From the NCBI RefSeq assembly GCF_016865485.1, contig NZ_AP024452.1, forward strand, positions 2,254,501-2,318,500: a stretch of 64,000 nt of DNA. Reading direction: 5' to 3'. The notes beneath the pieces were generated by a model. That model made no database searches. It was not told the origin of the DNA and worked only from the letters and a program-made list of their open reading frames with translations. Source of the stretch: Luteitalea sp. TBR-22 (GTDB lineage: Bacteria > Acidobacteriota > Vicinamibacteria > Vicinamibacterales > Vicinamibacteraceae). Positions 26,407 to 34,901 of this stretch are shown here, one piece after another. A program made the position numbers and the translations under genes. The stretch's first letter is position 1. Each line of letters begins with the position of its first letter.

Positions 26407-26700
26407 ATGTCCAATCCCGCCGAGGTCCTTGCCGTCCTGGCTGGTCATCTTCCAGAACTGCACACGCATGCCGTGAGTGGACTCTGGGTGTTCGGCTCGG
26501 CGGCGCGCGGGGAGCTTCGCCCCGATAGCGACGTCGACGTTTTGGTGGAGTTCGACCGGCCCGTCTCCCTCTTCGAGTTCTCGCGCCTGCGTCGGCGCCT
26601 GGAGCACCTGTTGGGACGGCGCGTCGACCTCGTCACTCGCGACGCGCTCAAGCCGCAGATGCGGGAACGCATCCTCAATGAGGCCGTGCGTGCCGCCTAG
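26407..26700 (+). CDS. mntA: MntA-like nucleotidyltransferase antitoxin (copy A)
   Basis: 97 residues from ATG 26407. It carries the minimal nucleotidyltransferase signature GSX10DXD: VFGSAARGELRPDSDVDVLV. MntA proteins of this family AMPylate a tyrosine in the HepT toxin and thereby silence it. The adjacent HepT gene overlaps its end by over 20 bp. Identical in sequence to the copy at 35141 apart from silent changes. Confidence 0.92.
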   Translation: MSNPAEVLAVLAGHLPELHTHAVSGLWVFGSAARGELRPDSDVDVLVEFDRPVSLFEFSRLRRRLEHLLGRRVDLVTRDALKPQMRERILNEAVRAA

Positions 26701-27028
26701 GGACTCGTCACTGCGCCTGCAGGACATCATCGAGGCCATCACACGGATCCGCCGGTACACGGCCACGCACACCCTGGAGTCGTTTGCGGCAGACGACATG
26801 ACCGTCGATGCCGTGGTGCGAAATCTCGAGGTGATCGGTGAAGCCGCGCGCCATGTGGACGAGGACACCGTGCGCCGGTTGGCAGCGGTGCCGTGGCGCG
26901 ACATGCGCGATCTCCGGAACCTGCTCGCGCATGAGTACTTCGGCGTGAGTATCCCCATCATCTGGGAGACCGTCGTCCGAGACCTGCCTCAGGTGCTCGA
27001 GATGCTGCAGGCCGACCACCAGCAGTAG
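26678..27028 (+). CDS. hepT: HepT-like HEPN ribonuclease toxin (copy A)
   Basis: 116 residues from ATG 26678 (GTG 26690 is an alternative). DUF86/HEPN protein with the active-site pattern RX4HXY in RNLLAHEYFG, where the Tyr is the target of MntA. LQDIIEAITRIRRYTA and VVRNLEVIGEAARHV are typical of the helical core. HEPN toxins cut RNA. The next gene starts only 18 bp after its stop, so the toxin-antitoxin pair and the TPR-VWFA pair seem to be one transcript. Copy B differs at one place in the central helix (TLES versus TRES) and near the end (DHQQ versus DLQQ). Confidence 0.92.
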   Translation: MRPCVPPRDSSLRLQDIIEAITRIRRYTATHTLESFAADDMTVDAVVRNLEVIGEAARHVDEDTVRRLAAVPWRDMRDLRNLLAHEYFGVSIPIIWETVVRDLPQVLEMLQADHQQ

Positions 27029-27046
27029 CCGCGGCCACCCTTGTGC

Positions 27047-28264
27047 ATGCGTGTCCCTGTGCAGTCGCGGCAGTCGCATCCCTCACGTGTAGGGCTTGGA
27101 CTGGCTCTTCTCGCAGGCTGCTGGCTGCTGGCGGGAGGAGGGCTCCGCGCCGCCGTCCCTGACGCGTGGCTCGCGGTGATCGATCTCTATCTCGCCGGCG
27201 ACTACGCCGTGGCGACACGCGCAATCGATGCCTCCCTCCAGCAGGAGCGCGAGCCCGACGTCTCGGCGGCGCTCGCGCGGATTCGCCAGGACCTTGGCGC
27301 GTCGCGGGCCGACAGCGACGAGCGACGGCAGTCCGTGCGTCGACTGCAGGGCGCGGTACTCGTGCCGCTTGAATCGCTGCTGCCGGTTTCGGTGCGCGTC
27401 GCGGATGACCCGCGGTTTCCACCCCTCGAACAGGCGCTGCGTCAGGGCATCGACGCTGTGGCCGCCGTGGAACGATCCACCGAGCCCGCCCTGGGCGCGT
27501 TCCGGGCATGGGCCCAGGTTGGCCTCATGCAGTTCCTCCTGAACACCGGCCGGGTCGCGGAGGCGGAGCAGGTGGGGCAGGGGATGCGCCTGCCGCGGCA
27601 GCTTCCGGATCTGCAGGCCGAGCATGACCTGCTGCGCGGGGTGGTGCGCGAGCGCACCGCGCGCATCGTCACCGGCGGGGCGAGCGGCGGGCAGACGTTC
27701 GTGGTGCCCGAGGCGGTCGGCGCACAAGGCGCGATCGGGAGCGGCAGCGCGGCGGGGGGCGTCACCGGGCGTGTGGATCGCGCCGTGCTCGCCCGCCGGT
27801 ACTGGGCGTCAGCGGCCCGATGGTACGAGCGGGTCCTCGACGCCAGGCCTTCCCATCCCGAAGCACGTCTGCGTCTGGCGCGCACGTGGCTGGATCGCGG
27901 TGAGGCGGACCGGGCGCTGACGATGCTCGCACCGCTCGTGACACCGCCCTGTGCCTCGTCGGTCTGTGCCCTCGCCGTGCTCTTCACGGGCGAGGCGTAC
28001 GAGCGTCGCGGCGAGGTTGGCCGCGCGGCCGAGTCGTACCGGGCTGCCAGCGCCGATGCCCGCACCCGGCAATCGGCGGTGCTGGCCCTGCTGGGCCTGT
28101 CGCTGCCTGATGACGCGGAGCAGGGGCTCGTGCTGGCCCGTACCCTGGCAGGCTCGTCGGCACCGACAGACGATCTCCCCGACGCGTGGAGCGTGTACGT
28201 CGGCGGCCGCCGCGATGATGTGGAGGCCGTGCTCGGGCCGTTGCGGCGAGGGCTGCGCCCGTGA
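27047..28264 (+). CDS. Exported TPR-like protein of the TPR-VWFA pair (copy A)
   Basis: 405 residues from ATG 27047. N-terminal hydrophobic segment GLGLALLAGCWLLAGGGL contains LAGC, so it may be a lipoprotein. The mature part is helical with TPR-like pairs (RWYERVLDARPSHPEARLRLARTWLDRGEADRALTML, read in parts; FTGEAYERRGEVGRAAESYRAA), and a Gly/Ala-rich insertion at about 215-245 (VTGGASGGQTFV, GSGSAAGGVTG). It follows hepT by 18 bp and overlaps the VWFA start as GTGA. No named family recognised; the pairing with VWFA suggests an envelope complex. Confidence 0.72.
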   Translation: MRVPVQSRQSHPSRVGLGLALLAGCWLLAGGGLRAAVPDAWLAVIDLYLAGDYAVATRAIDASLQQEREPDVSAALARIRQDLGASRADSDERRQSVRRLQGAVLVPLESLLPVSVRVADDPRFPPLEQALRQGIDAVAAVERSTEPALGAFRAWAQVGLMQFLLNTGRVAEAEQVGQGMRLPRQLPDLQAEHDLLRGVVRERTARIVTGGASGGQTFVVPEAVGAQGAIGSGSAAGGVTGRVDRAVLARRYWASAARWYERVLDARPSHPEARLRLARTWLDRGEADRALTMLAPLVTPPCASSVCALAVLFTGEAYERRGEVGRAAESYRAASADARTRQSAVLALLGLSLPDDAEQGLVLARTLAGSSAPTDDLPDAWSVYVGGRRDDVEAVLGPLRRGLRP

Positions 28265-29187
28265 CGCGTACCGTGGTGGCTACGGTGATCGCTTTGCTCG
28301 TGAATGTAGGAAGCGTCGTCACACGAGGGCAGGAGGTGACGCTGCGCGCGCGGGTAGACGTCGTCACCATCGACGCGTTCGTGCACCACGAGGGGCGCCC
28401 GATCATGGGGCTGACCGCTGCCGACTTCCTCGTGCGCGACAACGGGGTGGAGCAGGAGGTGCGGGCGCTCGGGACGACCGACAGCGCGCACGTCATCGTG
28501 GCGCTCGACCTGAGCGGCAGCGTGGCCGGTGACGTCCGGTCGCGCCTCGAGGGGGCAGTCCGCGGCCTGCTGGACCGGCTCACGGCGGGCGACCGCGTGT
28601 CGCTCCTCACGTTCGCGGACCGGGTGCGCGTCCATCACGTCTCCGACGTCCCGACCATGGTGCGCCTCGATGATCTCGCGCGCGTCCCGGCCTTGGGAGC
28701 GACGACGCTGCTCGACGCCCTGCTCGTGGGCAGCCAATTGGCGCGAGCGGATACGCGCCCCGCCCTCCTCCTGGTCTTCACCGATGGCGCCGACACGGCG
28801 AGTTGGACGACGGCCGGGCGGGTGCTCGAGGCGCTGCGCCAGGCGTCGGTCACGGTCGTGCCCGTCGCCGCGGGCCTGCCGTCAGCGGCACCGAGCCCAC
28901 GCGATGCGACGTACTTCCGCACGCGGTCCTGGTTGGCTGCCTCGCCTGGAGACCTGGTGCGGTTGATGGACAGGCTGGCCGAAGCGACTGGCGGCGAAGT
29001 CGTGCGCCTCGAGCGCAACGCGGCACTCGCCGACGCGTTCGGCCGCATCCTCGACCGGTATCGTCAGCGCTACCTGCTGTCGTTCACGCCGCGGGCGGAC
29101 AATCCGCGAGGCTGGCACCGGCTGGACGTGCGCCTGCGCCAGCGCGCTGGAACCGTGGTCGCGCGTCCGGGCTATGTCGCGCCTTGA
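28261..29187 (+). CDS. Exported VWFA-domain protein of the pair (copy A)
   Basis: 308 residues, GTG start overlapping the TPR stop. Short signal peptide (TVVATVIALLVNVGSVVTRGQ). VDVVTIDAFVHHEGRPIMGL leads into a VWFA fold with complete metal site: VALDLSGSVAGD, GATTLLDALL and VFTDGADTASW. C-terminal YRQRYLLSFTPRAD and RLDVRLRQRAGTV are shared with acidobacterial VWFA proteins. The protein is identical to that from 36995, which implies very recent copying. Confidence 0.85.
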   Translation: MTRTVVATVIALLVNVGSVVTRGQEVTLRARVDVVTIDAFVHHEGRPIMGLTAADFLVRDNGVEQEVRALGTTDSAHVIVALDLSGSVAGDVRSRLEGAVRGLLDRLTAGDRVSLLTFADRVRVHHVSDVPTMVRLDDLARVPALGATTLLDALLVGSQLARADTRPALLLVFTDGADTASWTTAGRVLEALRQASVTVVPVAAGLPSAAPSPRDATYFRTRSWLAASPGDLVRLMDRLAEATGGEVVRLERNAALADAFGRILDRYRQRYLLSFTPRADNPRGWHRLDVRLRQRAGTVVARPGYVAP

Positions 29188-29217
29188 ACGTGCCTTGCTG
29201 ACCTGCGCATCACAGGG

Positions 29218-29481
29218 TCACAGGCGCTTCAGCAGCGCCAGGTCGCCGGCGATGAGCGCTTCCTTCTTGACCCGCGTCCAGCGCTTCAGTTGCCGTTCAC
29301 GTGCCCGCGCTCGAAGCCTGTCGGTGTGCTGTTCGGCATACACGAGCGTGACCGGAAGGCGCTGACTCGTGAAGCCTGAGGCCTCGCCGGCCCGGTGGGT
29401 AAGGACCCGCGCGACCACATCGCTCGTCTCGCCGACGTAGAGCGAGTCGTCAGCACACCGCAGGATGTAGACGTAGTGCAC
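29218..29481 (-). CDS. GIY-YIG (URI) endonuclease, intact copy 3
   Basis: 87 residues from GTG 29481. Complete compact GIY-YIG domain: VHYVYILRCADDSLYVGETSDVVARVL (read in parts) with both Tyr motifs and the catalytic Arg, then RERQLKRWTRVKKEALIAGD. It faces the VWFA gene and ends 31 bp from it. Proteins of this type (UPF0213-like) cut DNA but their role is unknown. Copies of the gene lie at 14163 (remnant), 21055 (frameshifted) and 37952 (intact). Confidence 0.85.
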   Translation of the reverse strand: MHYVYILRCADDSLYVGETSDVVARVLTHRAGEASGFTSQRLPVTLVYAEQHTDRLRARARERQLKRWTRVKKEALIAGDLALLKRL

Positions 29482-29519
29482 GGTTGGACGACGATGGCAC
29501 CGTCGTCGGGCAGAGGGGA

Positions 29520-29835
29520 AGCCCTTCGACTCGTGGCCAGTTCGCCTGCGGCTCACTGTCCACTCGCTCAGGGCATTCGACCCGCGGTGGCTCGCCATGA
29601 GCGAGCCTGCCCTTCGACTCGGACGCAGGGCGTCCTCGCTCAGGGCGTCGCCGGCTCGCCGGAGGCGAGACGGTGGGCGAGTCGAATGGAACTGGATTCG
29701 GGTGCTAAGGGCCCTTCGACTCACGCCCGGTTCGCCTGCGGCTCACCGTGCGTTCGCTCAGGGCATTCGACCCGCGGTGGCTCGCCATGAGCGAGCCTGC
29801 CGGCTCGCCGGAGGCGAGACGGTGGGCGAGTCGAA
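29520..29835. repeat. REP-like palindromic repeat block (copy A)
   Basis: Two long units share the start GCCCTTCGACTC, an internal TTCGCCTGCGGCTCAC and the end GAGCGAGCCTGC. Two shorter units read GCTCGCCGGAGGCGAGACGG then GGCGAGTCGAATGG. The second ends at the att core. The same block is at 38254-38569, and a shortened version at 21354-21433. Confidence 0.7.
29804..29818. repeat. Hairpin CTCGCC-GGA-GGCGAG before att core 3
   Basis: 6-bp arms and 3-base loop, 17 bp before the core; the same hairpin precedes cores 1 (21402-21416) and 5 (38538-38552). Confidence 0.55.
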
Positions 29836-29860
29836 TGGTGGAGGCGGCGGGAGTCGAACC
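29836..29860 (-). repeat. att core 3: copy of the tmRNA 3' end (25 bp)
   Basis: Identical to core 2 and to the end of ssrA; followed by the same element sequence for about 65 bp, after which the leader differs from those at cores 2 and 4. Confidence 0.8.
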
Positions 29861-30064
29861 GGTTGACTCTCAGCCGTGCAAGTCATTGCAGGCGCGCAGC
29901 TTCTGGTGCTAACCCCTGCGTAGGCAGCATTTGGGTCAGTTCTCCCCAGTACACTCCCATTCTCCCCAGTACTCCTGAATCCTCCCCGGTCGTGGAGGAA
30001 TAGGGGAGGCCGCGGGAGCCGGTTCCCGCCGCCAGCGACACCGTCCGGGCCGTGCGGGGCAGTC

Positions 30065-30388
30065 CTAGGTCACCTGCTCAGGCTCGGCCAATCGGATCGG
30101 CACCTCGGTCCCGTCCGGGAAGCGCGCGGCGAGTACGAGTTCGCCGTCCATCGCTTCGATGAACTTCTTGAGCGTGCCGATGTACAGCTCACTGCGGCGT
30201 TCCATCTTCGATACTTCCGCCTGAGTCACGCCCAGGAGCTCGGCCATAGCTTCCTGCGTCAGCCCCTTGGCCTTGCGCAGCTGCGACAGGTGGAGCTGGT
30301 CGCTGAGGCTCCGCGCCTCCGACTCGATGCGCGCCCGAGTGGCCGGGGTGACGCGGGTCTTGATGTCCGTCCAGGACTGTCGCTTCAT
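30065..30388 (-). CDS. XRE-family antitoxin (HigA-like)
   Basis: 107 residues from ATG 30388. A Cro/C1 helix-turn-helix occupies about 47-85 (LRKAKGLTQEAMAELLGVTQAEVSKMERR, read in parts). Its start overlaps the toxin stop as ATGA. The toxin-first order and an XRE antitoxin are those of HigBA-type systems. It should bind the operator at 30756-30780. Confidence 0.88.
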   Translation of the reverse strand: MKRQSWTDIKTRVTPATRARIESEARSLSDQLHLSQLRKAKGLTQEAMAELLGVTQAEVSKMERRSELYIGTLKKFIEAMDGELVLAARFPDGTEVPIRLAEPEQVT

Positions 30389-30744
30389 AGCAGGCCTTCC
30401 TTCGCCAGGGCCGCGAGGTATTCGTCGTACAGGTCGTCGGCCACCGGCACGTGCTGCTCGTACCAGCGGTCCTGCCCGGTCTTGTCGCCGCCGAGCAACA
30501 GGATCGCCGCGCGGCGCGGGTCGAAGGCGTAGAGCACCCGGTACGGCCGCCCCGCGTGCTGGATGCGCAACTCGCGCATGTGCCGATGGCGTGAGCCGTG
30601 GATGCCCGACGAGTAGGGGAAGGGCAGCGACGGACCGTGTTCGACCAGCAACTCGACCACACGACCCACATCGACCTGTTCGTCCTCGGACAACCGCACG
30701 AACCAATCCGCGAACGTGTCGGTGCCCTCGACCTCCCAGGCCAT
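30385..30744 (-). CDS. RelE/HigB-like toxin
   Basis: 119 residues. RelE-superfamily pattern: EVEGTDTFADWFVRLSEDEQ at the start, GSRHRHMRELRIQH, YRVLYAFDPRRAAILLLGGDK and a C-terminal helix with YDEYLAALAKEG. Members of this group (often annotated gp49/HigB) cut mRNA on the ribosome. The -10 box of its promoter lies just six bases before the ATG, so the message may be leaderless. Confidence 0.88.
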   Translation of the reverse strand: MAWEVEGTDTFADWFVRLSEDEQVDVGRVVELLVEHGPSLPFPYSSGIHGSRHRHMRELRIQHAGRPYRVLYAFDPRRAAILLLGGDKTGQDRWYEQHVPVADDLYDEYLAALAKEGLL

Positions 30745-30749
30745 GCTGC

Positions 30750-30780
30750 AGTATGCCTTGAGAGGAATAGTTGTTCAAGG
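30750..30780 (-). promoter_or_regulatory. higBA-like promoter with overlapping operator, likely leaderless
   Basis: On the minus strand: -35 TTGAAC (30773-30778), 17-bp spacer, -10 CATACT (30750-30755). The inverted repeat CCTTGA...TCAAGG spans 30756-30780 and covers the spacer and -35 box. Transcription would start at about the ATG (30744). Confidence 0.65.
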
Positions 30781-31116
30781 GAATGTTGCCGCCGGCTCGC
30801 GCTTGCTGCGGTCTCTCGCATCCCAGGGTCCGCACAGCCGTCATGGAGATGCCATCGGTTCGCGCGCAGCAACGCTACGACCACCGCCTCCGGCACCTGT
30901 CCAGCGCGGCGAGACGACAGGCTTGATGCTGAGCCAAGGCCTGCGCTGGGCCCCTCCTGACGCAGCAGCCCTCGTGGTACCCTGCGGCGCGTCAGCCCTC
31001 CCTGGCAGGTGAACACGTCGCGGTGGTCGCTGCAGTTGCCGTCATCGACCTCGCGCATCTCGAGAGCTCGGGAGCCGCGCGTGACTGGATGGTCCGCGCG
31101 CAGGAGGTCGCAGGTG
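30781..31116. other. Divergent intergenic stretch
   Basis: Between the toxin promoter and the gene at 31117. No gene seen; GGAGG at 31103-31107 is the ribosome-binding site that decides the downstream start. Confidence 0.45.
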
Positions 31117-32865
31117 ATGCGTTGTGCGGTGCTCGTCCTGCCGTGCGCATGCGGCGCCGCCTTGCTCGCGGCGCAGCCGCCATCGCCTGCCTCCGCCACG
31201 GCGCCACCGCGCGATAGCCGCCCCGCGCCACTGCCTGCGTCGCCTGCGAGTGATGCGCGAATGTTCGGCCGTGTGATCGACGCCGAGACCTCGCGTCCGC
31301 TGCGAGGCGCGTTCGTCCTCGCCGTGCGGCAGCGCCTGCCGGACGGGACCCGGATCGCCGAACGCCAGGACTCGCGCCCACCAGCAGCCACGCGCACGGA
31401 CGCCGATGGCCGCTTCTCGCTCGGTGAGCTCGACCCCGGCGAGTACGCGGTCATCGTGCGGCGCTCCGGTTACGTGCAGCAGCAACTCGGCCAGGCCTCG
31501 CCCAGCACCCCTGCACGGCAACTCGTCGTCGGGCCGGGGGCCGTCGCCGGCCCGCTCGAGTTCGGCTTGGTGCGGAGTGCGGTGATCAGCGGCCGCGTAC
31601 TGGATGCGAACGGCTACCCGGCCGATCGCGTCACCGTCCGGGCTGAGCAGTTACGCTCGGTGGACGGAGTGTCGCGCCTTCAGGCAGGCTCGCAGGCCAC
31701 TACCAACGACCTCGGCGAGTTCCGCGTCTTCGGGCTCGCACCAGGCCGCTATGTCGTGTCGGCCATTCCGCCGCAGGCATCGGCACCACGTGCCACATTC
31801 GCCGAGACACCCGAACGCGAGCTCGTGCCCACCTTTGCCCCGTCGGCCACCGCCCTGCACGAGGCGCAGCCGATTCGCGTTGGCCCGGGCGACGAGGCCG
31901 AAGCGCACATCCACCTCGTCGAAGCTACGGTCGCCACGGTGGCGGGGAGCGTCATCGACAGCGCCGGCAAGCTCGTCACCGAGGGGTTCGTCGGCCTTCA
32001 GCCTCGCGAAGGATGGCGGGTGACGCAGGGCACCTCGACGCCTGTGAACGGCAATGGCACGTTCACGATCCTTGGTGTCGCGCCAGGCGCCTACACGCTC
32101 ACGGTGTCGCCACGCATCGACTCCGGGACGCGGGAGGAACGCGCGACGCAACTGGCACGCAGCGAAGTCGGGATGCTCGACGTCGACGTCAGCGGCGACG
32201 TGCGCGGCCTCATCCTGCGGACGCAGCCGGGGACCACGGTACAAGGGCGACTCGTGGTGGAGGGAGACGCCTCTCAGCTGCGCGGCCGCGACGTGCGCGT
32301 CCAGGCGACGTCGATCAGCGCCTCGCGCACGTGGAATCCACAGGCGCGGGCGCAGGTGAGGCCGGACTTGACGTTCGAGCTCGTCGGCGTGCGCGGCCCT
32401 TCGGTGCTGCGCATCGGCAACGGACCCGCCGGTTGGTGGACCCGCGCTGTGCGCGTCGGGGGAGTCGATGCCACCGACGGCCACGACTTCGGCGTCGCCC
32501 GCACCGTCGTTGACGTCGAGCTCGTCGTGAGCACCAGGCCCAGTGGACTGCGCGGCCGCGTCGTCACGTCTGCTGGCGGACCGGCGACCGATGCCGTCGT
32601 CATCGGCTTCGACGACGACGCGCGCAGGTGGGGACGGCCGGTCGTCGCCAACACCTTCATGGTGAGACCGGTGGAGGACGGCACGTGGTCGATCGACATG
32701 CTGCGCCCGGGCTCGTATCGCCTCGTGGCGGTCCCGGCGGCGACGGCTCGCGGCGACGACCTCGGGGATCCCGACTACCTCAGGGAGCTTCTTCCGCGTG
32801 CCCGCGTGGTCTCCGTCCCGGAAGGGGAAACGCCGGAGGCCGTGATCGTGATGGAGGTGCCGTGA
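31117..32865 (+). CDS. Secreted carboxypeptidase-regulatory-like repeat protein
   Basis: 582 residues from ATG 31117 (GGAGG nine bases upstream). Signal peptide MRCAVLVLPCACGAALLAAQ. The rest is a series of transthyretin-like carboxypeptidase-regulatory beta modules: GRVIDAETSRPLRGAFVLAV with GEYAVIVRRSGYV, SGRVLDANGYPADRVTVRA with PGRYVVSAIPP, and further units ending in PGAYTLTVSP and PGSYRLVAVP. Such proteins are abundant in acidobacterial envelopes; function unknown. Its stop overlaps the GTG of the next gene (GTGA). Confidence 0.82.
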   Translation: MRCAVLVLPCACGAALLAAQPPSPASATAPPRDSRPAPLPASPASDARMFGRVIDAETSRPLRGAFVLAVRQRLPDGTRIAERQDSRPPAATRTDADGRFSLGELDPGEYAVIVRRSGYVQQQLGQASPSTPARQLVVGPGAVAGPLEFGLVRSAVISGRVLDANGYPADRVTVRAEQLRSVDGVSRLQAGSQATTNDLGEFRVFGLAPGRYVVSAIPPQASAPRATFAETPERELVPTFAPSATALHEAQPIRVGPGDEAEAHIHLVEATVATVAGSVIDSAGKLVTEGFVGLQPREGWRVTQGTSTPVNGNGTFTILGVAPGAYTLTVSPRIDSGTREERATQLARSEVGMLDVDVSGDVRGLILRTQPGTTVQGRLVVEGDASQLRGRDVRVQATSISASRTWNPQARAQVRPDLTFELVGVRGPSVLRIGNGPAGWWTRAVRVGGVDATDGHDFGVARTVVDVELVVSTRPSGLRGRVVTSAGGPATDAVVIGFDDDARRWGRPVVANTFMVRPVEDGTWSIDMLRPGSYRLVAVPAATARGDDLGDPDYLRELLPRARVVSVPEGETPEAVIVMEVP

Positions 32866-34576
32866 GGTCGCGTCGCCTGTGGGCCGCGGCCGTGCTATTG
32901 ACCGGCGTGGCGTTCGGTTCGCCGGGCATCGCGCACCTCTTCGCTCAGATGCGATCTGGGGTCGTGATGGGCGTGTCGTCGCCGCCCGCGGCACGGCCTG
33001 ACGGCACCGGCACCCTCCGCGGTCGCGTCGTCGAGGGCGGGAACGGGCAGCCGCTGCGCGGCGCCACGATCTGGGCCAGTTGGCGCGCCGCGGAAGGGGA
33101 GGGGCAGGCCCAGTTCTCCACCCGCACCGACGGCCTTGGTGGGTTCACGATCGAGCGCCTGCCGGACGGCGTGTACTTCGTGCACGTGCAGCGCCAGGGG
33201 TTCTACGACGGGCCGGGCACGAACCAGTCACCGCGACAGGTGACGTTGCGTGGAGGCGGCACCATCGACCTGGGCGACGTGCGCCTCCTGACGGGGGGTG
33301 TCCTGACGGGGCGTGTCCTCGACCATCACGGCGAACCTGTCGTCGGCGGCAGGGTCACGGCACTGGGGCGACTTCCCGGGCAGGAGGTCCTGATGCCTCT
33401 GGGCGGCACCGCCGTCACCGACGACCGTGGTGTCTACCGTGCGCATGGGCTGATGCCCGCGACGTACACCGTGCGCGTGGTGCCGCCGGGCCCCTCGGGT
33501 CGAGGTGCCGTCAGGTTGCAGGGGAACGAGCCCGAGTCCCTGCCAGCATTCGCCACCAGCACCTCCGAGCTGTCGGCCGCCGAGTTCGTCGATGTGCGGG
33601 CCGGGGAGGCGGCGATCCTCGATGTCCGACTCGGCGCAGGACGCCTGTCGCGAGTGGTCGGGCGGGTGGTCGTGCCGGGTGAGGCGGCGACGAGCACGCA
33701 GCTGAGCGTCTCCCTGCACCTCATCGATCCTGGGGTGCAGTTTGCGATGGCGTCGGCCAGGCCCCAGCCGGACGGGTTGTTCGAGCTCCTCGATGTCGCG
33801 CCCGGACGCTACCGCGTGGTCGCGGAAGAGTTGATGGGTGTCACTCCGCAGGGCATGAACCGGCGTCGCGCCGGCTGGGCGGAGATGGCCGTGGCTGGCG
33901 AGCCGGTCGTCGAGGTCGCGGTGCCGATTGGCTTCGGTGCGGTCGTGCGTGGCCGCGTCGAGGTCGAGGGGGGCGACGTCACGACCCTGCACGATCGACC
34001 GCTCGAGGTCGTCACGTCGTCGGTGGCGGCGAGACACTTCCTGCAATCGGGATCGATGGCCTCGTCGACAATCAGCGACCTGACGTTCACCCTGCGTGAC
34101 GTGCTTGGTCACCAGCAACTGCACGTGCAGGGACTGCCGCCCGACTGGTGGCTCAAGTCCGTGCTGATCGATGGCGAGGACGTGTTCGAGGGCCGCGAGT
34201 TTCCGGTCACTGGCACCGTGGACGGCGTCGTGCTGCTCGTCTCGTCGCGTCCGTCCGGTGTGCGGGGCGCGTCGCGGGAAGCGCGGACGCCCTGAGGGGA
34301 TCGTCCGTGCTGGTACTGCCTGGTAACAGTGTCGAGGCCCCACGCAGACATCAGTCCGCTGGCCGCATTGCGACCGTCACGGCGGATGGCAGCTTCACCG
34401 CAGGGGCTCTCCGGCCAGGGCGGTACCGGCTCGTGGCGCTTTCGCCCAAGGCACGCAGCGCTTACGACCGGCTCGGTCACGAGGAGCGGCGAGCGTTGAT
34501 GGCCGCGCAGGGACGCGTCGTCGATGTGGTCGAGGGACGTCTCGTCACGGTGGAACTGCCACTGGTGGAACGCTGA
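32862..34576 (+). pseudogene. Second carboxypeptidase-regulatory-like gene, frameshifted near 34267
   Basis: Starts at GTG 32862 with signal peptide AAAVLLTGVAFGSPGIA. Modules like those of 31117 follow (GRVVEGGNGQPLRGATIWASW, GVYFVHVQRQGFYDGPG, TGRVLDHHGEPVVGGRV). The frame ends at 34295 after VSSRPSGVRGA, but a neighbouring frame carries on with RVAGSADALRGSSVLVLPG and a final module (AGALRPGRYRLVALSP) to 34576. The upstream paralogue has this last module in frame, so a single-base change near 34267 has split the gene, or the base is a sequencing error. Confidence 0.75.
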
Positions 34577-34846
34577 CGGAGCGGCACTCCGAGAACGGTA
34601 CCGGTCGGAATCGCGCCCCTACCTCCACGGAGACCTGCGAAGGCACGACGCCACCATCGTCTGGTGCGCGATGATCGGGGACGCTCACGGATGAGGGGAG
34701 GCGGCGGGAACCGCGCCCGTGTCCGCCTTAGCCGGAGCACAGAACACGCCGGATTTCGATGAACTGGCTTCCGCGCCTACGCGCGAATCGACCCACTCCG
34801 GGGAGAAATACGGGAGGGGAGGCGGGAACGGAACTGAACTGTTGCT

Positions 34847-34875
34847 CCTAAGTGACTGATGGTCAGTCACTTAGG
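34847..34875. repeat. Perfect 13-bp hairpin abutting att core 4
   Basis: CCTAAGTGACTGA-TGG-TCAGTCACTTAGG. It ends one base before the core, at the position where the hairpin 59446-59462 stands relative to the intact ssrA. Read from ssrA, it would be just past the CCA end. Confidence 0.7.
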
Positions 34876-34876
34876 T

Positions 34877-34901
34877 TGGTGGAGGCGGCGGGAGTCGAAC
34901 C
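34877..34901 (-). repeat. att core 4: copy of the tmRNA 3' end (25 bp)
   Basis: Identical to cores 2 and 3; followed by the same element leader as core 2, with a few substitutions. Confidence 0.8.

Larger units (their letters stand above)
26144..29860 (+). repeat. Duplicated 3.7-kb cassette, copy A
   Basis: Runs from att core 2 to att core 3 and matches 34877-38594 almost base for base, except for the 5' third of the TPR gene and parts of the leader. Contents: mntA, hepT, TPR gene, VWFA gene, GIY-YIG gene, palindromic repeats. The ends of the match coincide with the att cores. Confidence 0.9.
29482..30064. other. Palindromic repeats, att core 3 and element arm, no gene
   Basis: From 29520 to 29835 a block of about 90 bp beginning GCCCTTCGACTC and ending GAGCGAGCCTGC occurs twice (29520 and 29708), interleaved with CGCTCAGGGC palindromes. 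The att core at 29836 follows. After it, CCCCAGT occurs several times at about 10-20 bp spacing (29938-29990). Confidence 0.6.

Noticed and set aside
29520-29835. CRISPR array
   Set aside because: Repeats are long, palindromic and uneven, with no regular spacers and no cas genes nearby.
31009-31116. Upstream GTG start for the carboxypeptidase-regulatory-like gene
   Set aside because: ATG 31117 has a clear GGAGG and begins with the signal peptide; the extra 36 residues would hide it.
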